Positions 32,468 through 42,891 are shown, numbered from the stretch's first letter. The stretch: DNA of 64,000 nucleotides from Paenilisteria riparia FSL S10-1204 (GCF_000525995.1 NZ_AODL01000005.1:28385-92384); one strand, 5' to 3'. Notes: generated from the sequence alone by a model not told the origin. Numbers and translations: made by a program.

Positions 32468-32516
32468 TTCTTCACCTTTCTAACTCACAACACTGTTTTT
32501 TCAGGCATTAAAACGG

Positions 32517-32522
32517 TATAAT
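32517..32522 (+). promoter_or_regulatory. Probable -10 box of the coaBC operon
   Basis: TATAAT at 32517-32522, 29 bases ahead of the coaBC start; the -35 region (about 32494) is poor. Confidence 0.45.
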
Positions 32523-32550
32523 TAACGGGAAGGTGAAAGAGGTGACCTAG

Positions 32551-33756
32551 ATGTTGAGTGGAAAAAATATCTTACTCGCGGTTTCGGGTGGAATCGCTGT
32601 TTATAAAGCTGTCGCACTTACGAGTAAATTGACGCAGGCTGGCGCGAACGTAAAAGTGATGATGACGAAAAGTGCGCAGGAGTTTGTGCCACCGCTGTCG
32701 TTTCAAGTATTGTCGCGAAATGATGTGTATACGGATACGTTCGATGAGAAAGATTCGGGTGTTGTGGCACACATCGATTTGGCGGACTGGGCGGATTTAG
32801 TGATTGTGGCACCAGCGACGGCAAATGTGATTGGTAAAATGGCAAACGGCATAGCGGATGATATGGTGACGACGACGCTGCTTGCAACGGAAGCGCCGAT
32901 TTGGATTGCGCCAGCGATGAATGTACATATGATAGCGCATCCGGCGGTGGTTCGGAATATTAATCAGCTGTACGCAGACGGGGTTCGTTTTATTGAGCCA
33001 AGCGAAGGCTATTTGGCTTGCGGATACATTGGACGTGGGCGTTTGGAAGAGCCTGAACGAATTGTTGGGCATTTGACGGCTTATTTTACGGGGCAGAATA
33101 CGACGCTTGCCGGACGGAAGGTCGTTATTACGGCGGGAGCGACGATTGAGAAGCTTGATCCCGTGCGTTATTTTACGAATCATTCGACGGGCAAAATGGG
33201 CTTTGCGGTTGCGGAAATAGCGGCCCGGTATGGTGCGGAGGTCGTATTGGTGACGTCATCGACGAAGTTGCCGGTGCCACACGGTGTCGCGGTGCACTAT
33301 ATCGAGACGGCACAGGAAATGTACGATGAGGTGATGAAACATCAAGATTCGGCGGACATTTTTGTGATGAGTGCCGCAGTGGCAGATTATACGCCAAAAG
33401 TAATCCATGAACACAAAATTAAGAAGCAACCGGGCGATTTTGCGATTGAGATGGTGCGTACGAAAGATATTTTGGCGGAAATCGGGCAGAAGAAGCGTGA
33501 CACGCAAGTCGTGATTGGCTTTGCTGCAGAAACGCAAAATGTAAAAGAGAATGCGCTGAAAAAACTGCATAGCAAAAACGCAGATATGATTGTAGCGAAT
33601 AATGTGGCGCAAATAGGTGCTGGTTTTGGTGTGGATACGAATCAGGTAACTTTTTACGGACATGATGATGCCGAAACGGTTTTCCCGTTATTGTCAAAAC
33701 AAGAGGTAGCGCGCGAAATTATAGAACAAGCTGCGCGTTTTTTGGAGGAAAAGTAA
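32551..33756 (+). CDS. coaBC: Bifunctional phosphopantothenoylcysteine decarboxylase / phosphopantothenate-cysteine ligase
   Basis: 401 residues, two steps of coenzyme A synthesis. The N-terminal flavoprotein decarboxylase (CoaC, 1-180) shows LAVSGGIAVYKA, PATANVIGKMANGIADDM and PAMNVHM, and the flap cysteine in LACGYIGRGRLEEPE. The C-terminal ligase (CoaB) shows ITAGATIEKLDPVRYFTNHSTGKMG and SAAVADYTP, with MIVANNV near the end. The start has AGGTGAAAGAGGTG. Two bases separate it from priA. Confidence 0.96.
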   Translation: MLSGKNILLAVSGGIAVYKAVALTSKLTQAGANVKVMMTKSAQEFVPPLSFQVLSRNDVYTDTFDEKDSGVVAHIDLADWADLVIVAPATANVIGKMANGIADDMVTTTLLATEAPIWIAPAMNVHMIAHPAVVRNINQLYADGVRFIEPSEGYLACGYIGRGRLEEPERIVGHLTAYFTGQNTTLAGRKVVITAGATIEKLDPVRYFTNHSTGKMGFAVAEIAARYGAEVVLVTSSTKLPVPHGVAVHYIETAQEMYDEVMKHQDSADIFVMSAAVADYTPKVIHEHKIKKQPGDFAIEMVRTKDILAEIGQKKRDTQVVIGFAAETQNVKENALKKLHSKNADMIVANNVAQIGAGFGVDTNQVTFYGHDDAETVFPLLSKQEVAREIIEQAARFLEEK

Positions 33757-33757
33757 T

Positions 33758-36160
33758 ATGCAAAAAATAGCCCAAGTTATTGTGGATGTGCCAGCGATGC
33801 AAGTTGACCGCCCATTTGATTACTTGATTCCCGAAGCTTGGCGCGATATTGTTTGTCCTGGTATGCGGGTATCGGTTCCTTTTGGAAATCGGGTGTTGCA
33901 AGGGTTTGTCGTTGGGACGTCTGATTCGAGCGAGTTCTCGAAATTAAAAGAGATTCGGGAAATGATGGATTTGGCGCCGGTGATTAATGAGGAATTGTTG
34001 TCGCTTGGAGATTGGATTGCCGAAGAAACGCTAGCTTACCGCATTACGGCGTATCAGGCGATGTTACCTGCGGCGTTGAGGGCAAAATACGAGAAGTATT
34101 TTGTCTTGTTGGATATGGCGAACGATGAGGCAGAACGGCTTTTTGAGGGCTACGAAACGATGGATTGGAAAAAAGCAGAACAGTTTGGCGCTTTACCAAC
34201 TTTACAAAAATGGCTCAAAAATGGCACGGTAGATCTTGTGTATCAAGTGAAAACGAAAGTGACGAAAAAGACGATGCGCGCTGTGCGCTCGCTTTGTTCG
34301 GTGCAACAATTAGAGGATGCCATCGCGGGACTTTCGAAATCGGCCAAAGCGCAGATTAAGATTTTGCAGTTCTTCCAAGTGTTTGATGGGGATTTTATTA
34401 CGATGAAAGAATTGCGGGAACGTGTACAGACAACAGATGCCACGATTCAGAAGGTAGCTTCACTTGGCTTGATTGAAATTTTTGATCAGCATGTGTCGCG
34501 AGATCCTTACGAGAATCATAATTTTGAAGCGAGTAAACCTTTGTCGTTGTTGCCGGATCAGCAGGCAGCTCGGGATGCGATTGTGCATGCTACGCAAACG
34601 AGGAATCAAGAGACGTTTCTTTTGTACGGTGTGACAGGAAGCGGGAAAACAGAGATTTATTTGCAGTCGATTGAAGCTGTTTTGGCGGAAGGGAAAGAAG
34701 CAATTGTGCTCGTGCCTGAGATTTCGCTGACGCCACAGATGGTGGAGCGATTTAAGAGCCGTTTTGGTAAACAGGTTGCAGTCCTTCATAGTGCGCTTTC
34801 GGCGGGCGAGAAGTACGATGAATGGCGCAAAATTGAGCAAGGAAAAGCCAAAGTCGTTGTTGGTGCGCGTTCTGCGGTGTTTGCTCCGTTTTTGAATTTA
34901 GGTATTATTATTATTGATGAAGAGCATGAAACAAGCTATAAACAAGAAGATAATCCCCGGTATCATGCGCGTGATGTGGCGATTGAGCGGGCAAAGCGAC
35001 ATGGCTGCCCGGTTGTGCTTGGCAGTGCGACACCATCTCTGGAATCTTTTGCGCGAGCTGGGAAAAAGCGGTACACATTGCTGGAATTGCCGACGCGTGT
35101 GAATGATTCTGCGCTTCCGGAAGTCACGGTGGTGAATATGAGTGAGGAATTGCGAAACGAGAATCGGACGGAGTTTTCCACGTTGTTGTTGGAGAAAATA
35201 AAGGATCGTCTGGCGAAGAAAGAACAAGTTGTATTACTGCTGAATCGGCGTGGGTACTCGTCGTTTGTGATGTGTCGCGATTGTGGTTACGTGGTGGAAT
35301 GTCCGAATTGCAGTATTTCGCTGACGTATCACCAAGCGCACAATCAGATGAAATGCCATTATTGTGGCTATCAAGAAGCGGTGCCACACCATTGTCCGAG
35401 TTGCGAAAGTGAGCAAATTCGCTATTTCGGAACAGGGACGCAAAAAGTACAAGAAAGTCTCGCTAAACTAATTCCAGAGGCACGCGTAATCCGGATGGAT
35501 GTAGATACGACGGCGAAAAAAGGTTCGCATGAAAAACTGTTGAATCAGTTTCGTGATAAAGAAGCCGATGTGCTACTCGGGACGCAAATGATTGCTAAAG
35601 GACTTGATTTTCCAGATATTACGCTGGTTGGTGTGTTAAATGCGGACACGATGCTACATTTGCCAGATTTTCGAGCTTCGGAGAAAACGTTTCAGTTGTT
35701 GACGCAAGTAAGCGGTCGCGCTGGACGGCATCTGTTGACTGGGGAAGTGGTTGTCCAGAGTTATAATCCTGAACATTACAGTATTCAATACGCGAAAATG
35801 CATGATTATTTAGGGTTTTACCATCATGAAATGCGTGTTCGCAAAATGGGATCGTATCCGCCGTTTTATTATTTGACGCTGATTAATGTGAGTGACGAAA
35901 ATGAGATGAAAGCCGTGCGGACGATTCAGGAAATCACGCAATTTTTGCAAGGAAAGTTGGGACCTGATGCGATTATTTTAGGTCCTGTTCCGAGTTCGAT
36001 TGCGCGAATCAAGAATAAATATCGCTATCAATGTATGATTAAGTATAAAGTCGAACCGCAACTAAAAGTGGAACTTAAAAATATTTTGCAACACTATCAA
36101 AAAGAGCAAGTCAAAGGACTGACGATCACGATGGATGTGCAACCGTTTGTGATGATGTAA
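33758..36160 (+). CDS. priA: Primosomal replication restart helicase PriA
   Basis: 800-residue superfamily 2 DNA helicase that reloads the replisome on stalled forks. The N-terminal 3'-DNA-binding region (1-105) is followed by Walker A GVTGSGKTEIYL near residue 295, the DEEH box IIIDEEHETSYKQED and eight cysteines in CxxC pairs that bind two zinc ions (about 505-550: CRDCG, CPNC, CHYCG, CPSC). The helicase C-lobe holds LLGTQMIAKGLDFP and TQVSGRAGR. Normal length and start. Confidence 0.96.
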   Translation: MQKIAQVIVDVPAMQVDRPFDYLIPEAWRDIVCPGMRVSVPFGNRVLQGFVVGTSDSSEFSKLKEIREMMDLAPVINEELLSLGDWIAEETLAYRITAYQAMLPAALRAKYEKYFVLLDMANDEAERLFEGYETMDWKKAEQFGALPTLQKWLKNGTVDLVYQVKTKVTKKTMRAVRSLCSVQQLEDAIAGLSKSAKAQIKILQFFQVFDGDFITMKELRERVQTTDATIQKVASLGLIEIFDQHVSRDPYENHNFEASKPLSLLPDQQAARDAIVHATQTRNQETFLLYGVTGSGKTEIYLQSIEAVLAEGKEAIVLVPEISLTPQMVERFKSRFGKQVAVLHSALSAGEKYDEWRKIEQGKAKVVVGARSAVFAPFLNLGIIIIDEEHETSYKQEDNPRYHARDVAIERAKRHGCPVVLGSATPSLESFARAGKKRYTLLELPTRVNDSALPEVTVVNMSEELRNENRTEFSTLLLEKIKDRLAKKEQVVLLLNRRGYSSFVMCRDCGYVVECPNCSISLTYHQAHNQMKCHYCGYQEAVPHHCPSCESEQIRYFGTGTQKVQESLAKLIPEARVIRMDVDTTAKKGSHEKLLNQFRDKEADVLLGTQMIAKGLDFPDITLVGVLNADTMLHLPDFRASEKTFQLLTQVSGRAGRHLLTGEVVVQSYNPEHYSIQYAKMHDYLGFYHHEMRVRKMGSYPPFYYLTLINVSDENEMKAVRTIQEITQFLQGKLGPDAIILGPVPSSIARIKNKYRYQCMIKYKVEPQLKVELKNILQHYQKEQVKGLTITMDVQPFVMM

Positions 36161-36173
36161 AGGAGAAATGAGC

Positions 36174-37118
36174 ATGACAAAAATAATTTTTATGGGAACA
36201 CCGACTTTTTCGGTGCCTGTTTTAGAGGCAGTGGCGGATCAATATGAGGTGATTGCGGTTGTGACGCAGCCGGATCGTGCGGTGGGGCGTAAGCGTGTGT
36301 TGACGCCACCGCCAGTGAAGGAAGCTGCTGTAGCGCGAGGGCTTCCTGTGTACCAACCGGAGAAGTTGCGGGACTCAGAGGAGCTTGCATTACTGATTGA
36401 CCTTGGCGCAGATTTGATTGTGACAGCGGCTTATGGACAGATTTTGCCGAATGTATTGTTAGAAGCGCCCAAACATGGCTGTATTAACGTCCATGCATCG
36501 CTTTTGCCAGAATATCGTGGTGGTGCACCAGTGCATTATGCGATTTTAGACGGGAAAACGGAGACGGGCGTGACGATTATGTACATGGTGGAGAAGCTGG
36601 ACGCAGGCGATATGTTAGCGCGACGTTGCATTCCGATTACAGATGAGGACAATGTGGGAACGATGTTTGAGAAGCTGAGCGAGGTTGGTGCGTCGCTTTT
36701 GATGGACACATTGCCAGATCTTCTAGCTGGGAAAATTACACCGGAACCGCAAAATCCAGAAAACGTGACGTTTGCGCCGAATATTAAACGTGAACAAGAA
36801 AAAATCGACTGGACACGGGAGGGACGCGCGATTTTCAACCATATTCGTGGCCTTTCACCATGGCCGGTGGCTTATACGACGCTTGCCGGAAATAATTTTA
36901 AAATTTGGCAGGCGCATTTGGAAGAAACGGATACCGTTTTACCAGCAGGACAAGTGGCGCGGACGACAAAACACGATTTTGCTATTGCAACAGGTGATAA
37001 AACCGTGATTGTTCCAGAAATCGTTCAACTAGCAGGAAAACAAAAAATGGCTGTAGCTGACTATATGGCGGGAGCTGGGCAGCAGTTAAATACAGAAACA
37101 AGGTTCGGTGACGTATGA
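36174..37118 (+). CDS. fmt: Methionyl-tRNA formyltransferase
   Basis: 314-residue enzyme that formylates initiator Met-tRNA. Formyltransferase domain with KIIFMGTPTFSVPVLEA, the catalytic His/Asp region NVHASLLPEYRGGAPVHYAILDG, and a C-terminal OB-like domain. I chose the ATG at 36174 because AAAGGAG lies 8 bases before it; the ATG at 36168 is too close to that site. It overlaps rsmB by four bases (ATGA). No def gene lies beside it. Confidence 0.95.
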   Translation: MTKIIFMGTPTFSVPVLEAVADQYEVIAVVTQPDRAVGRKRVLTPPPVKEAAVARGLPVYQPEKLRDSEELALLIDLGADLIVTAAYGQILPNVLLEAPKHGCINVHASLLPEYRGGAPVHYAILDGKTETGVTIMYMVEKLDAGDMLARRCIPITDEDNVGTMFEKLSEVGASLLMDTLPDLLAGKITPEPQNPENVTFAPNIKREQEKIDWTREGRAIFNHIRGLSPWPVAYTTLAGNNFKIWQAHLEETDTVLPAGQVARTTKHDFAIATGDKTVIVPEIVQLAGKQKMAVADYMAGAGQQLNTETRFGDV

Positions 37119-38453
37119 AAAAACCAGAAACAGTGCGCGAAATGGCGCTAGACTTAATTGAAAAAATCGAGAACAATCAATCATTTAGTCATCTACTAAT
37201 CAATGATGCTTTGAAAAAAAGCGACTTAAATCCAATGGACCGCGCATTATTAACCGAGCTTGTTTACGGCACAACACAACGCCGCATCACGCTTGATTTC
37301 TACTTAGCGCCTTTCTTAAAAAAAAACACCAGAAAACTGGGTGCTTAATTTACTACGCCTTTCCGTGTATCAACTAACCTTTTTAGATAAAGTACCAGAG
37401 CATGCCATTTTGCATGAAGCAGGAGAAATTGCGCGAAATCGCGGACATGAAGGCGTGACTAAGTTTGTTAACGGTGTTCTGCGTAATGTTATTCGCAAAG
37501 GTGTACCAAAAATCGAGGATATTACTGATGAAACAACACGCATCGCTGTCGAAACGAGTTTGCCAACATGGTTAACCAAACGTTGGATTACACAATTTGG
37601 CTCTGAAAAAACACGCGAAATCGGGCTTTCTTTCATGGAAGCACCATCACAAAGCTTACGTGTCAACGAAAACAAAGTGACCGTCGCCGAGCTTCAAGCA
37701 GAACTTTCCGCACAAGGTATTGAAACTGAGCGAAATCCATACATTCCAGAAGCACTCATGATGGAAAAAGGCTCCATCACTGAAACTCAGGCGTATCATA
37801 ATGGGCGTTGCACGATTCAGGATGAAAGTTCGATGCTTGTTGCCCACGCTTTGCAACTCGAAGATGGCTTACGCGTGCTAGATGCATGTTCTGCACCTGG
37901 CGGTAAAACAACGCATATCGGTGAAAAAATGCATAACACTGGCGAAATTATCGCGCTAGATATTCATCCGCACAAAACGAAACTCGTGGATAAAGCTGCA
38001 AAACGTCTCGACTTAACAAATATCACGACCAAGGAGCTTGATGCAAGAAAAGCGACCGAACAATTCGAAGCTACAAGTTTTGACCGTATTTTAGTAGATG
38101 CACCATGTACAGGCTTTGGTGTTTTACGCCGTAAACCGGACATTAAATATAGCAAAACTGAAGCAGATATCGTTAATTTAGCACAAATTCAAAAAGCAAT
38201 TTTAGCCGAGGTTAGCACTTTGCTCAAAGAAAATGGTATATTAGTATATAGCACGTGTACGATTGATCAGCAGGAAAATCGTGGTGTCGTCGAAGCTTTC
38301 TTACAAACACATCCTGAATTCCAGCTAGAACGCGTACAACTTCCAGAGAAAATGCAAGCTTATGTGAAAGCAGATTACCTGGAACTAGTGCCAACCGATA
38401 TTGGAAGTGATGGCTTTTTCATCGCATCGTTTCGTAAAAAACTAATTAAATAA
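37115..38453 (+). CDS. rsmB: 16S rRNA m5C967 methyltransferase RsmB, apparent +1 frameshift
   Basis: Modifies C967 (E. coli numbering) of 16S rRNA. An N-terminal NusB-like domain (REMALDLIEKIENNQSFSHLLIN) precedes the SAM-binding domain with LDACSAPGGKTTHIGEKM, the conserved DAPCTGFGVLRRKPDI and the catalytic Cys in YSTCTIDQQEN. The frame breaks in the nine-A run at 37318-37326; eight A give PFLKKTPENWVLNLLRLS and one protein of 445 residues, the normal length. Start overlaps fmt (ATGA). Confidence 0.92.
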
Positions 38454-38508
38454 GCTATAGAATGGCTATTTCCATGCCAATTCTGGTATTTTGTGAGGTG
38501 TAATGCAG

Positions 38509-39267
38509 ATGCATGCAGAATTTAGAACAGACAGAGGAAAGATAAGAAATCATAACGAAGACAACGGTGGTATTTTTGAAAATAAATTAGGAAATCCGCT
38601 TGTTATTGTTGCCGATGGTATGGGAGGACATCGCGCTGGTGATGTTGCAAGTGAAATGGCTGTGCGATTGCTTAGTGAAATGTGGCAAGCAGTGTCCGAA
38701 ATGCAAACAGCGGCTCAAATTGAAGCATGGTTTCGCGAAGCAATTCAAACAGTTAATGCTGAAATCGTAGCTCACGCAAAACAAGACGCTACATTACAGG
38801 GAATGGGAACTACGCTTGTTGCTGCCATTTTTTCAAACAGTCAAATCATCATTGCAAACGTTGGCGATAGTCGGGGTTATTTAATGAAAAATGGTATATT
38901 AGAACAGTTAACCGAAGATCACTCGCTTGTTAACGAACTTGTCCGAAAAGGCGAAATTTCTAAAGAAGCCGCGCAAAATCATCCACGTAAAAACATTTTG
39001 CTTCGTGCGCTAGGCATTGAAGGTAATGTCGAAACCGATGTCTTTATTTTGCCATTTCATCCCAAAGACCAACTATTGCTTTGTTCGGATGGGCTTTCCA
39101 ACATGCTAACCGAACAAGAAATCGAAGCTATTTTGACAAGCAAGCGAACCTTGGCAGAAAAGGCTGATATTTTCATCTCCAAAGCTAATGCGAACGGCGG
39201 AGAAGACAATATTACGGTCTTGCTCTTAGAGAGAAATTTAGGGGAGAAGGGTAGGGATGTATCATGA
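38509..39267 (+). CDS. stp: PP2C-type Ser/Thr protein phosphatase
   Basis: 252-residue metal-dependent phosphatase that opposes PrkA. PP2C motifs: TDRGKIRNHNEDN, VADGMGGHRAGDVAS (metal Asp), GMGTTLVAA, NVGDSRGYLM, LLLCSDGLSNML and GGEDNITVLLLE. The ATG at 38509 (MHAEF) fits the known Listeria length and lies 10 bases from GAGG; an ATG at 38503 would add two residues and is possible. Its stop overlaps the kinase start (ATGA), the usual phosphatase-kinase pair. Confidence 0.95.
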   Translation: MHAEFRTDRGKIRNHNEDNGGIFENKLGNPLVIVADGMGGHRAGDVASEMAVRLLSEMWQAVSEMQTAAQIEAWFREAIQTVNAEIVAHAKQDATLQGMGTTLVAAIFSNSQIIIANVGDSRGYLMKNGILEQLTEDHSLVNELVRKGEISKEAAQNHPRKNILLRALGIEGNVETDVFILPFHPKDQLLLCSDGLSNMLTEQEIEAILTSKRTLAEKADIFISKANANGGEDNITVLLLERNLGEKGRDVS

Positions 39268-41230
39268 TGATTGGCAAGCGAATAAATGACCGTTACAAAG
39301 TAGTCAGCGCAATCGGTGGCGGCGGAATGGCCAATGTTTTTCTTGCACATGACATGATTCTTGATCGCAATGTAGCGGTAAAAGTCTTGCGCATTGATTT
39401 AGCGGACGAAAGCAACTTGATACGTCGCTTTCAACGCGAAGCACAGTCGGCAACGAGCCTAGTGCATCCGAACATTGTTAGCATTTACGATGTAGGCGAG
39501 GAAAACGACTTGCACTACATCGTAATGGAATACGTAGAAGGAATGGATTTAAAACAATACATCAATGAAAACCACCCAATCCCATTCGAAAAAGCTGTGG
39601 CTATCATGCTACAAATTGTATCAGCAGTATCCGTAGCACACAGTGCACATATCGTTCATCGCGATTTAAAACCGCAAAATATCTTAATTGATCATGATGG
39701 CGTAGTCAAAATTACTGATTTTGGTATCGCGATGGCACTTTCCGAAACATCTATTACGCAAACAAACTCATTATTAGGCTCTGTGCATTATTTATCACCA
39801 GAACAAGCACGGGGCGGAATGGCTACACAAAAATCAGACATCTATTCCCTCGGTATTGTCCTCTATGAACTGCTCACTGGAAAAGTCCCACATGACGGTG
39901 AATCTGCCGTTTCTATTGCCATCAAGCATCTACAAGCTACTATTCCATCGATTCGCGATCAAAACCCACAGATTCCACAAAGTCTGGAAAACATCGTGAT
40001 TCGTGCGACAGCTAAAGATCCATTTTTACGCTATCAAACCGCAGAAGAAATGGAAGCTGATATAAAGACGGCGCTAAATCCTGAACGGCAAAATGAAGCA
40101 AAATATATTTTTCCAATGGAAGATGGCGATACAAAAACTATTCCAATCATCGCAACGAAAAATGCGATGCAGAATTTAGATGAAACCGTCGTAGCAGAGG
40201 TCATTGAAGAAAATTCGGACACTGAAGAAAAAACTGTCAAAAAAGAAAAAAGAGTAACAAGAAGAAAATTTGGATTATCTCAGCCGTCATTTTCCTTTTT
40301 GCTATTATTATCGTCGCATTATGGCTGATAGGCAGACCACCAGCAACCGTGAAGATTCCTAATGTCGAGAATGACACGAAAGAAACTGCCGTTCAGAAAT
40401 TACAAGATGCAGGATTTGTCATCGGAGAAACATTCGAGAAAAATAGCGATAAGATTGACGAAGGAAACATCATTGAAACCGATCCAGAAATTGGTGCATC
40501 GGAAGAAAAAGGTTCTACGGTCAATTTATACATCAGTATTGGCGCAAAGAAAATTACGGTAGAAGACTATACTGGAAAATCCTACGACAGCGTAAAGCAA
40601 GTATTAGGGCAGCAAGGCTACAAAAAAGTTGGCTACACGGAAGAATACAGCGATAGCGTGGACTCAGGGACAATTATTTCTCAAGATCCAACAGCTGGAA
40701 GCGAAGTAGTCGCAGCTGACACTGAAATAAACTTTACAGTAAGCAAAGGTCCGCAACCGACGACATTAAAAGATTTGTCAGGTTTCAATCAAGTTGGATT
40801 AGACGATTATGCTAGCTCAAATGGTATTGATATTACAGTTAGCAAAGAAGAATACTCAGATACTGTTGGTGCAGGTCAAGTCATCTCGCAAAATCCAAAA
40901 GCGGGTGCTTCGCTTAACAAAGGTGATAAGGTAGAGGTTGTTATGAGTAAGGGACCGAAAGAAAAAGAAGTGAAGACGGTGAAACGGACGGTAAACATCC
41001 CGTATGAACCAGAAGATCCAAACGCAGACCCACTAGTACCTCAGCACATTCAAATCTATATCCAAGACAAGAATAATAGCATGACAACAGCATATAAAGA
41101 AATGGATATTACAAAAGATACGACAGAAACGCTAAGCTTTGATATTGAAGAAGGCACCCAAGGCGGTTATAAAGTCGTACGCGATAACACAGTAATTTTA
41201 GAAGAAACCATTGACTATCCAAACTCTTAA
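39264..41230 (+). CDS. prkA: PASTA-domain Ser/Thr protein kinase, apparent -1 frameshift
   Basis: Eukaryote-like membrane kinase (PrkC/PrkA) sensing cell wall fragments. Kinase domain (1-270): GGGGMANVF glycine loop, VAVKVL lysine, HRDLKPQNIL, DFG, and LLGSVHYLSPEQARGG activation loop. After an acidic and lysine-rich juxtamembrane part the frame is lost at one of two six-A runs (40239-40244 or 40246-40251), where one A appears to be missing. One extra A restores KKKIWIISAV, a single membrane helix (about residues 333-354), then three PASTA repeats and a C-terminal extracellular domain. The total becomes 655 residues, the length I know for Listeria PrkA. As read, the kinase would be soluble and detached from its sensor. 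Confidence 0.92.
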
Positions 41231-41233
41231 GAA

Positions 41234-42121
41234 ATGAAGGTGACTTTTCTGGAAGGACAAATTATGAAGGCGTTAAGCGGTTTTTATTACGTATATTCAG
41301 ATGGCAAAACCTATCAATGCCGCGCGCGAGGAAATTTTAGGAAGCGTGGATTGACCCCGCTTGTTGGTGATCATGTCGAATTTCAGGCGGAGAATTTAAA
41401 AGAAGGCTATGTGCTAGAACTTCTGCCCCGTAAAAATGCTTTAGTACGCCCGCCAATTGCCAATGTGGACCTAGCGTTGCTTGTATTTTCTGCGGTCGAA
41501 CCCGATTTTTCAACGAATTTAGCAGACCGATTTTTAGTGGCAATCGAATTAGAGGACGTCGAACCAGTCATTTGTATTAGCAAAATGGATTTGGCAGATG
41601 AAGCCAGAAAAGCAGAAATCCAAGAATACAAGGCGATTTATGAAGAAGCTGGTTACCGCGTGTTATTGACTAATACGGAACTCGACAAAAATGCCATTTT
41701 TGACGTTATCGCTGGGAAAATTGCAGTTATCGCAGGTCAGTCAGGCGTTGGTAAATCTACATTGTTAAACGCTTTGAATCCGCAGTTAGATATTGAAACG
41801 GGCGTGATTTCGATGGTGTTAGGACGAGGCAAACATACAACGCGTCATGTGGAATTAATGACGATAGGTGATGGCTTTATTGCAGATACACCAGGCTTTA
41901 GCTCCATTGAAATGGACGAATTAACAACGGAAAACCTTCAATTTTGCTTTCCAGAAATCGACCGTCGCCGTGGCGAATGCAAATTCCGCGGTTGCAGTCA
42001 TGAAAATGAACCGAAATGCGCGGTAAAAGACGCTGTCGAAGCAGGAGATATCGCCGCATTTCGCTATAAGCATTACTTGCAAATATTAACAGAAGTAAAA
42101 AACAAAAAAGAGAGGTATTAA
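41234..42121 (+). CDS. rsgA: Ribosome small-subunit GTPase RsgA
   Basis: Circularly permuted GTPase that checks late 30S maturation. An N-terminal OB fold (GKTYQCRARGNFRKRGLTPLVGDHVEF) precedes ISKMDLA (G4), GQSGVGKSTLLNAL (G1, about residue 168) and DTPGFSS (G3); the C-terminal zinc site is CKFRGCSHENEPKC. 295 residues from the ATG at 41234, but that codon has no good ribosome site. Homologues begin MLEGQI, which aligns with the CTG at 41249, preceded by GAAGGTGA, so an unusual CTG start or a local base error is possible. Confidence 0.92.
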   Translation: MKVTFLEGQIMKALSGFYYVYSDGKTYQCRARGNFRKRGLTPLVGDHVEFQAENLKEGYVLELLPRKNALVRPPIANVDLALLVFSAVEPDFSTNLADRFLVAIELEDVEPVICISKMDLADEARKAEIQEYKAIYEEAGYRVLLTNTELDKNAIFDVIAGKIAVIAGQSGVGKSTLLNALNPQLDIETGVISMVLGRGKHTTRHVELMTIGDGFIADTPGFSSIEMDELTTENLQFCFPEIDRRRGECKFRGCSHENEPKCAVKDAVEAGDIAAFRYKHYLQILTEVKNKKERY

Positions 42122-42123
42122 TT

Positions 42124-42780
42124 ATGGGAAAAATTGCTCCATCAATACTTAGCGCAGATTTTGCAAACCTTGCAGCAGACATTAAAGAAGTAGAAAGCTA
42201 CGGCGCGGACTACATTCATGTAGACGTTATGGATGGCCATTTCGTACCGAACATTACATTCGGACCGAGCGTTGTCAAAGCTATTCGGCCAGTCACGAAA
42301 TTACCATTGGACGTTCATCTAATGATTGAAAATCCAGACCGCTATATTCCAGACTTTGCAAAAGCAGGTGCCGACTACATTTCTGTACACGTAGAAGCAT
42401 GTCCACATTTGCATCGCACATTACAACTTATTCGTTCATTTGATGTCAAAGCAGGCGTTGTTTTAAATCCAGCGACTCCGATTGAAATGATTAAACATGT
42501 ATTAGAAGAAGTTGACCTAATTTTATTTATGACTGTAAACCCAGGATTTGGCGGCCAGAGCTTCATCAAAGAAGTCCTGCCAAAAATCGAAGCGACAAAA
42601 GCTTTAATTGATGAAAAAAATCTGCATATCGAGATTGAAGTAGATGGCGGAGTAGACGATAAAACAGCTCCACTGTGCGTCGCAGCAGGTGCCAATGTTT
42701 TCGTTGCAGGTTCGTATATTTATGGGAGTAAAAACCGTGAGAAGGCGATGGATAAGTTAAGAGAGGTTGTTGGAGACTAG
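42124..42780 (+). CDS. rpe: Ribulose-phosphate 3-epimerase
   Basis: 218-residue TIM barrel enzyme of the pentose phosphate pathway. Metal-binding and catalytic motifs: IAPSILSADFANL, HVDVMDGHFVPNITFGP, HLMIENPD, MTVNPGFGGQSF and IEVDGGVDD. It starts three bases after rsgA, in the usual rsgA-rpe-thiN order. Confidence 0.97.
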   Translation: MGKIAPSILSADFANLAADIKEVESYGADYIHVDVMDGHFVPNITFGPSVVKAIRPVTKLPLDVHLMIENPDRYIPDFAKAGADYISVHVEACPHLHRTLQLIRSFDVKAGVVLNPATPIEMIKHVLEEVDLILFMTVNPGFGGQSFIKEVLPKIEATKALIDEKNLHIEIEVDGGVDDKTAPLCVAAGANVFVAGSYIYGSKNREKAMDKLREVVGD

Positions 42781-42808
42781 TCGAAAGAAAAATTAGAACG
42801 GCTAGTAG

Positions 42809-42827
42809 CCCTTTGCGCCCCAAAGGG
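42809..42827 (+). other. GC-rich hairpin between rpe and thiN
   Basis: CCCTTTG (42809-42815), 5-base loop, CAAAGGG (42821-42827). There is no T tract after it, so it may be an mRNA processing or stability element rather than a terminator. Confidence 0.4.
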
Positions 42828-42891
42828 TGGTCGTTGTAGATTTTAAGACGCCTAACTGCTTATTCACACACTCAAAGAAAGGAGCCACCCA

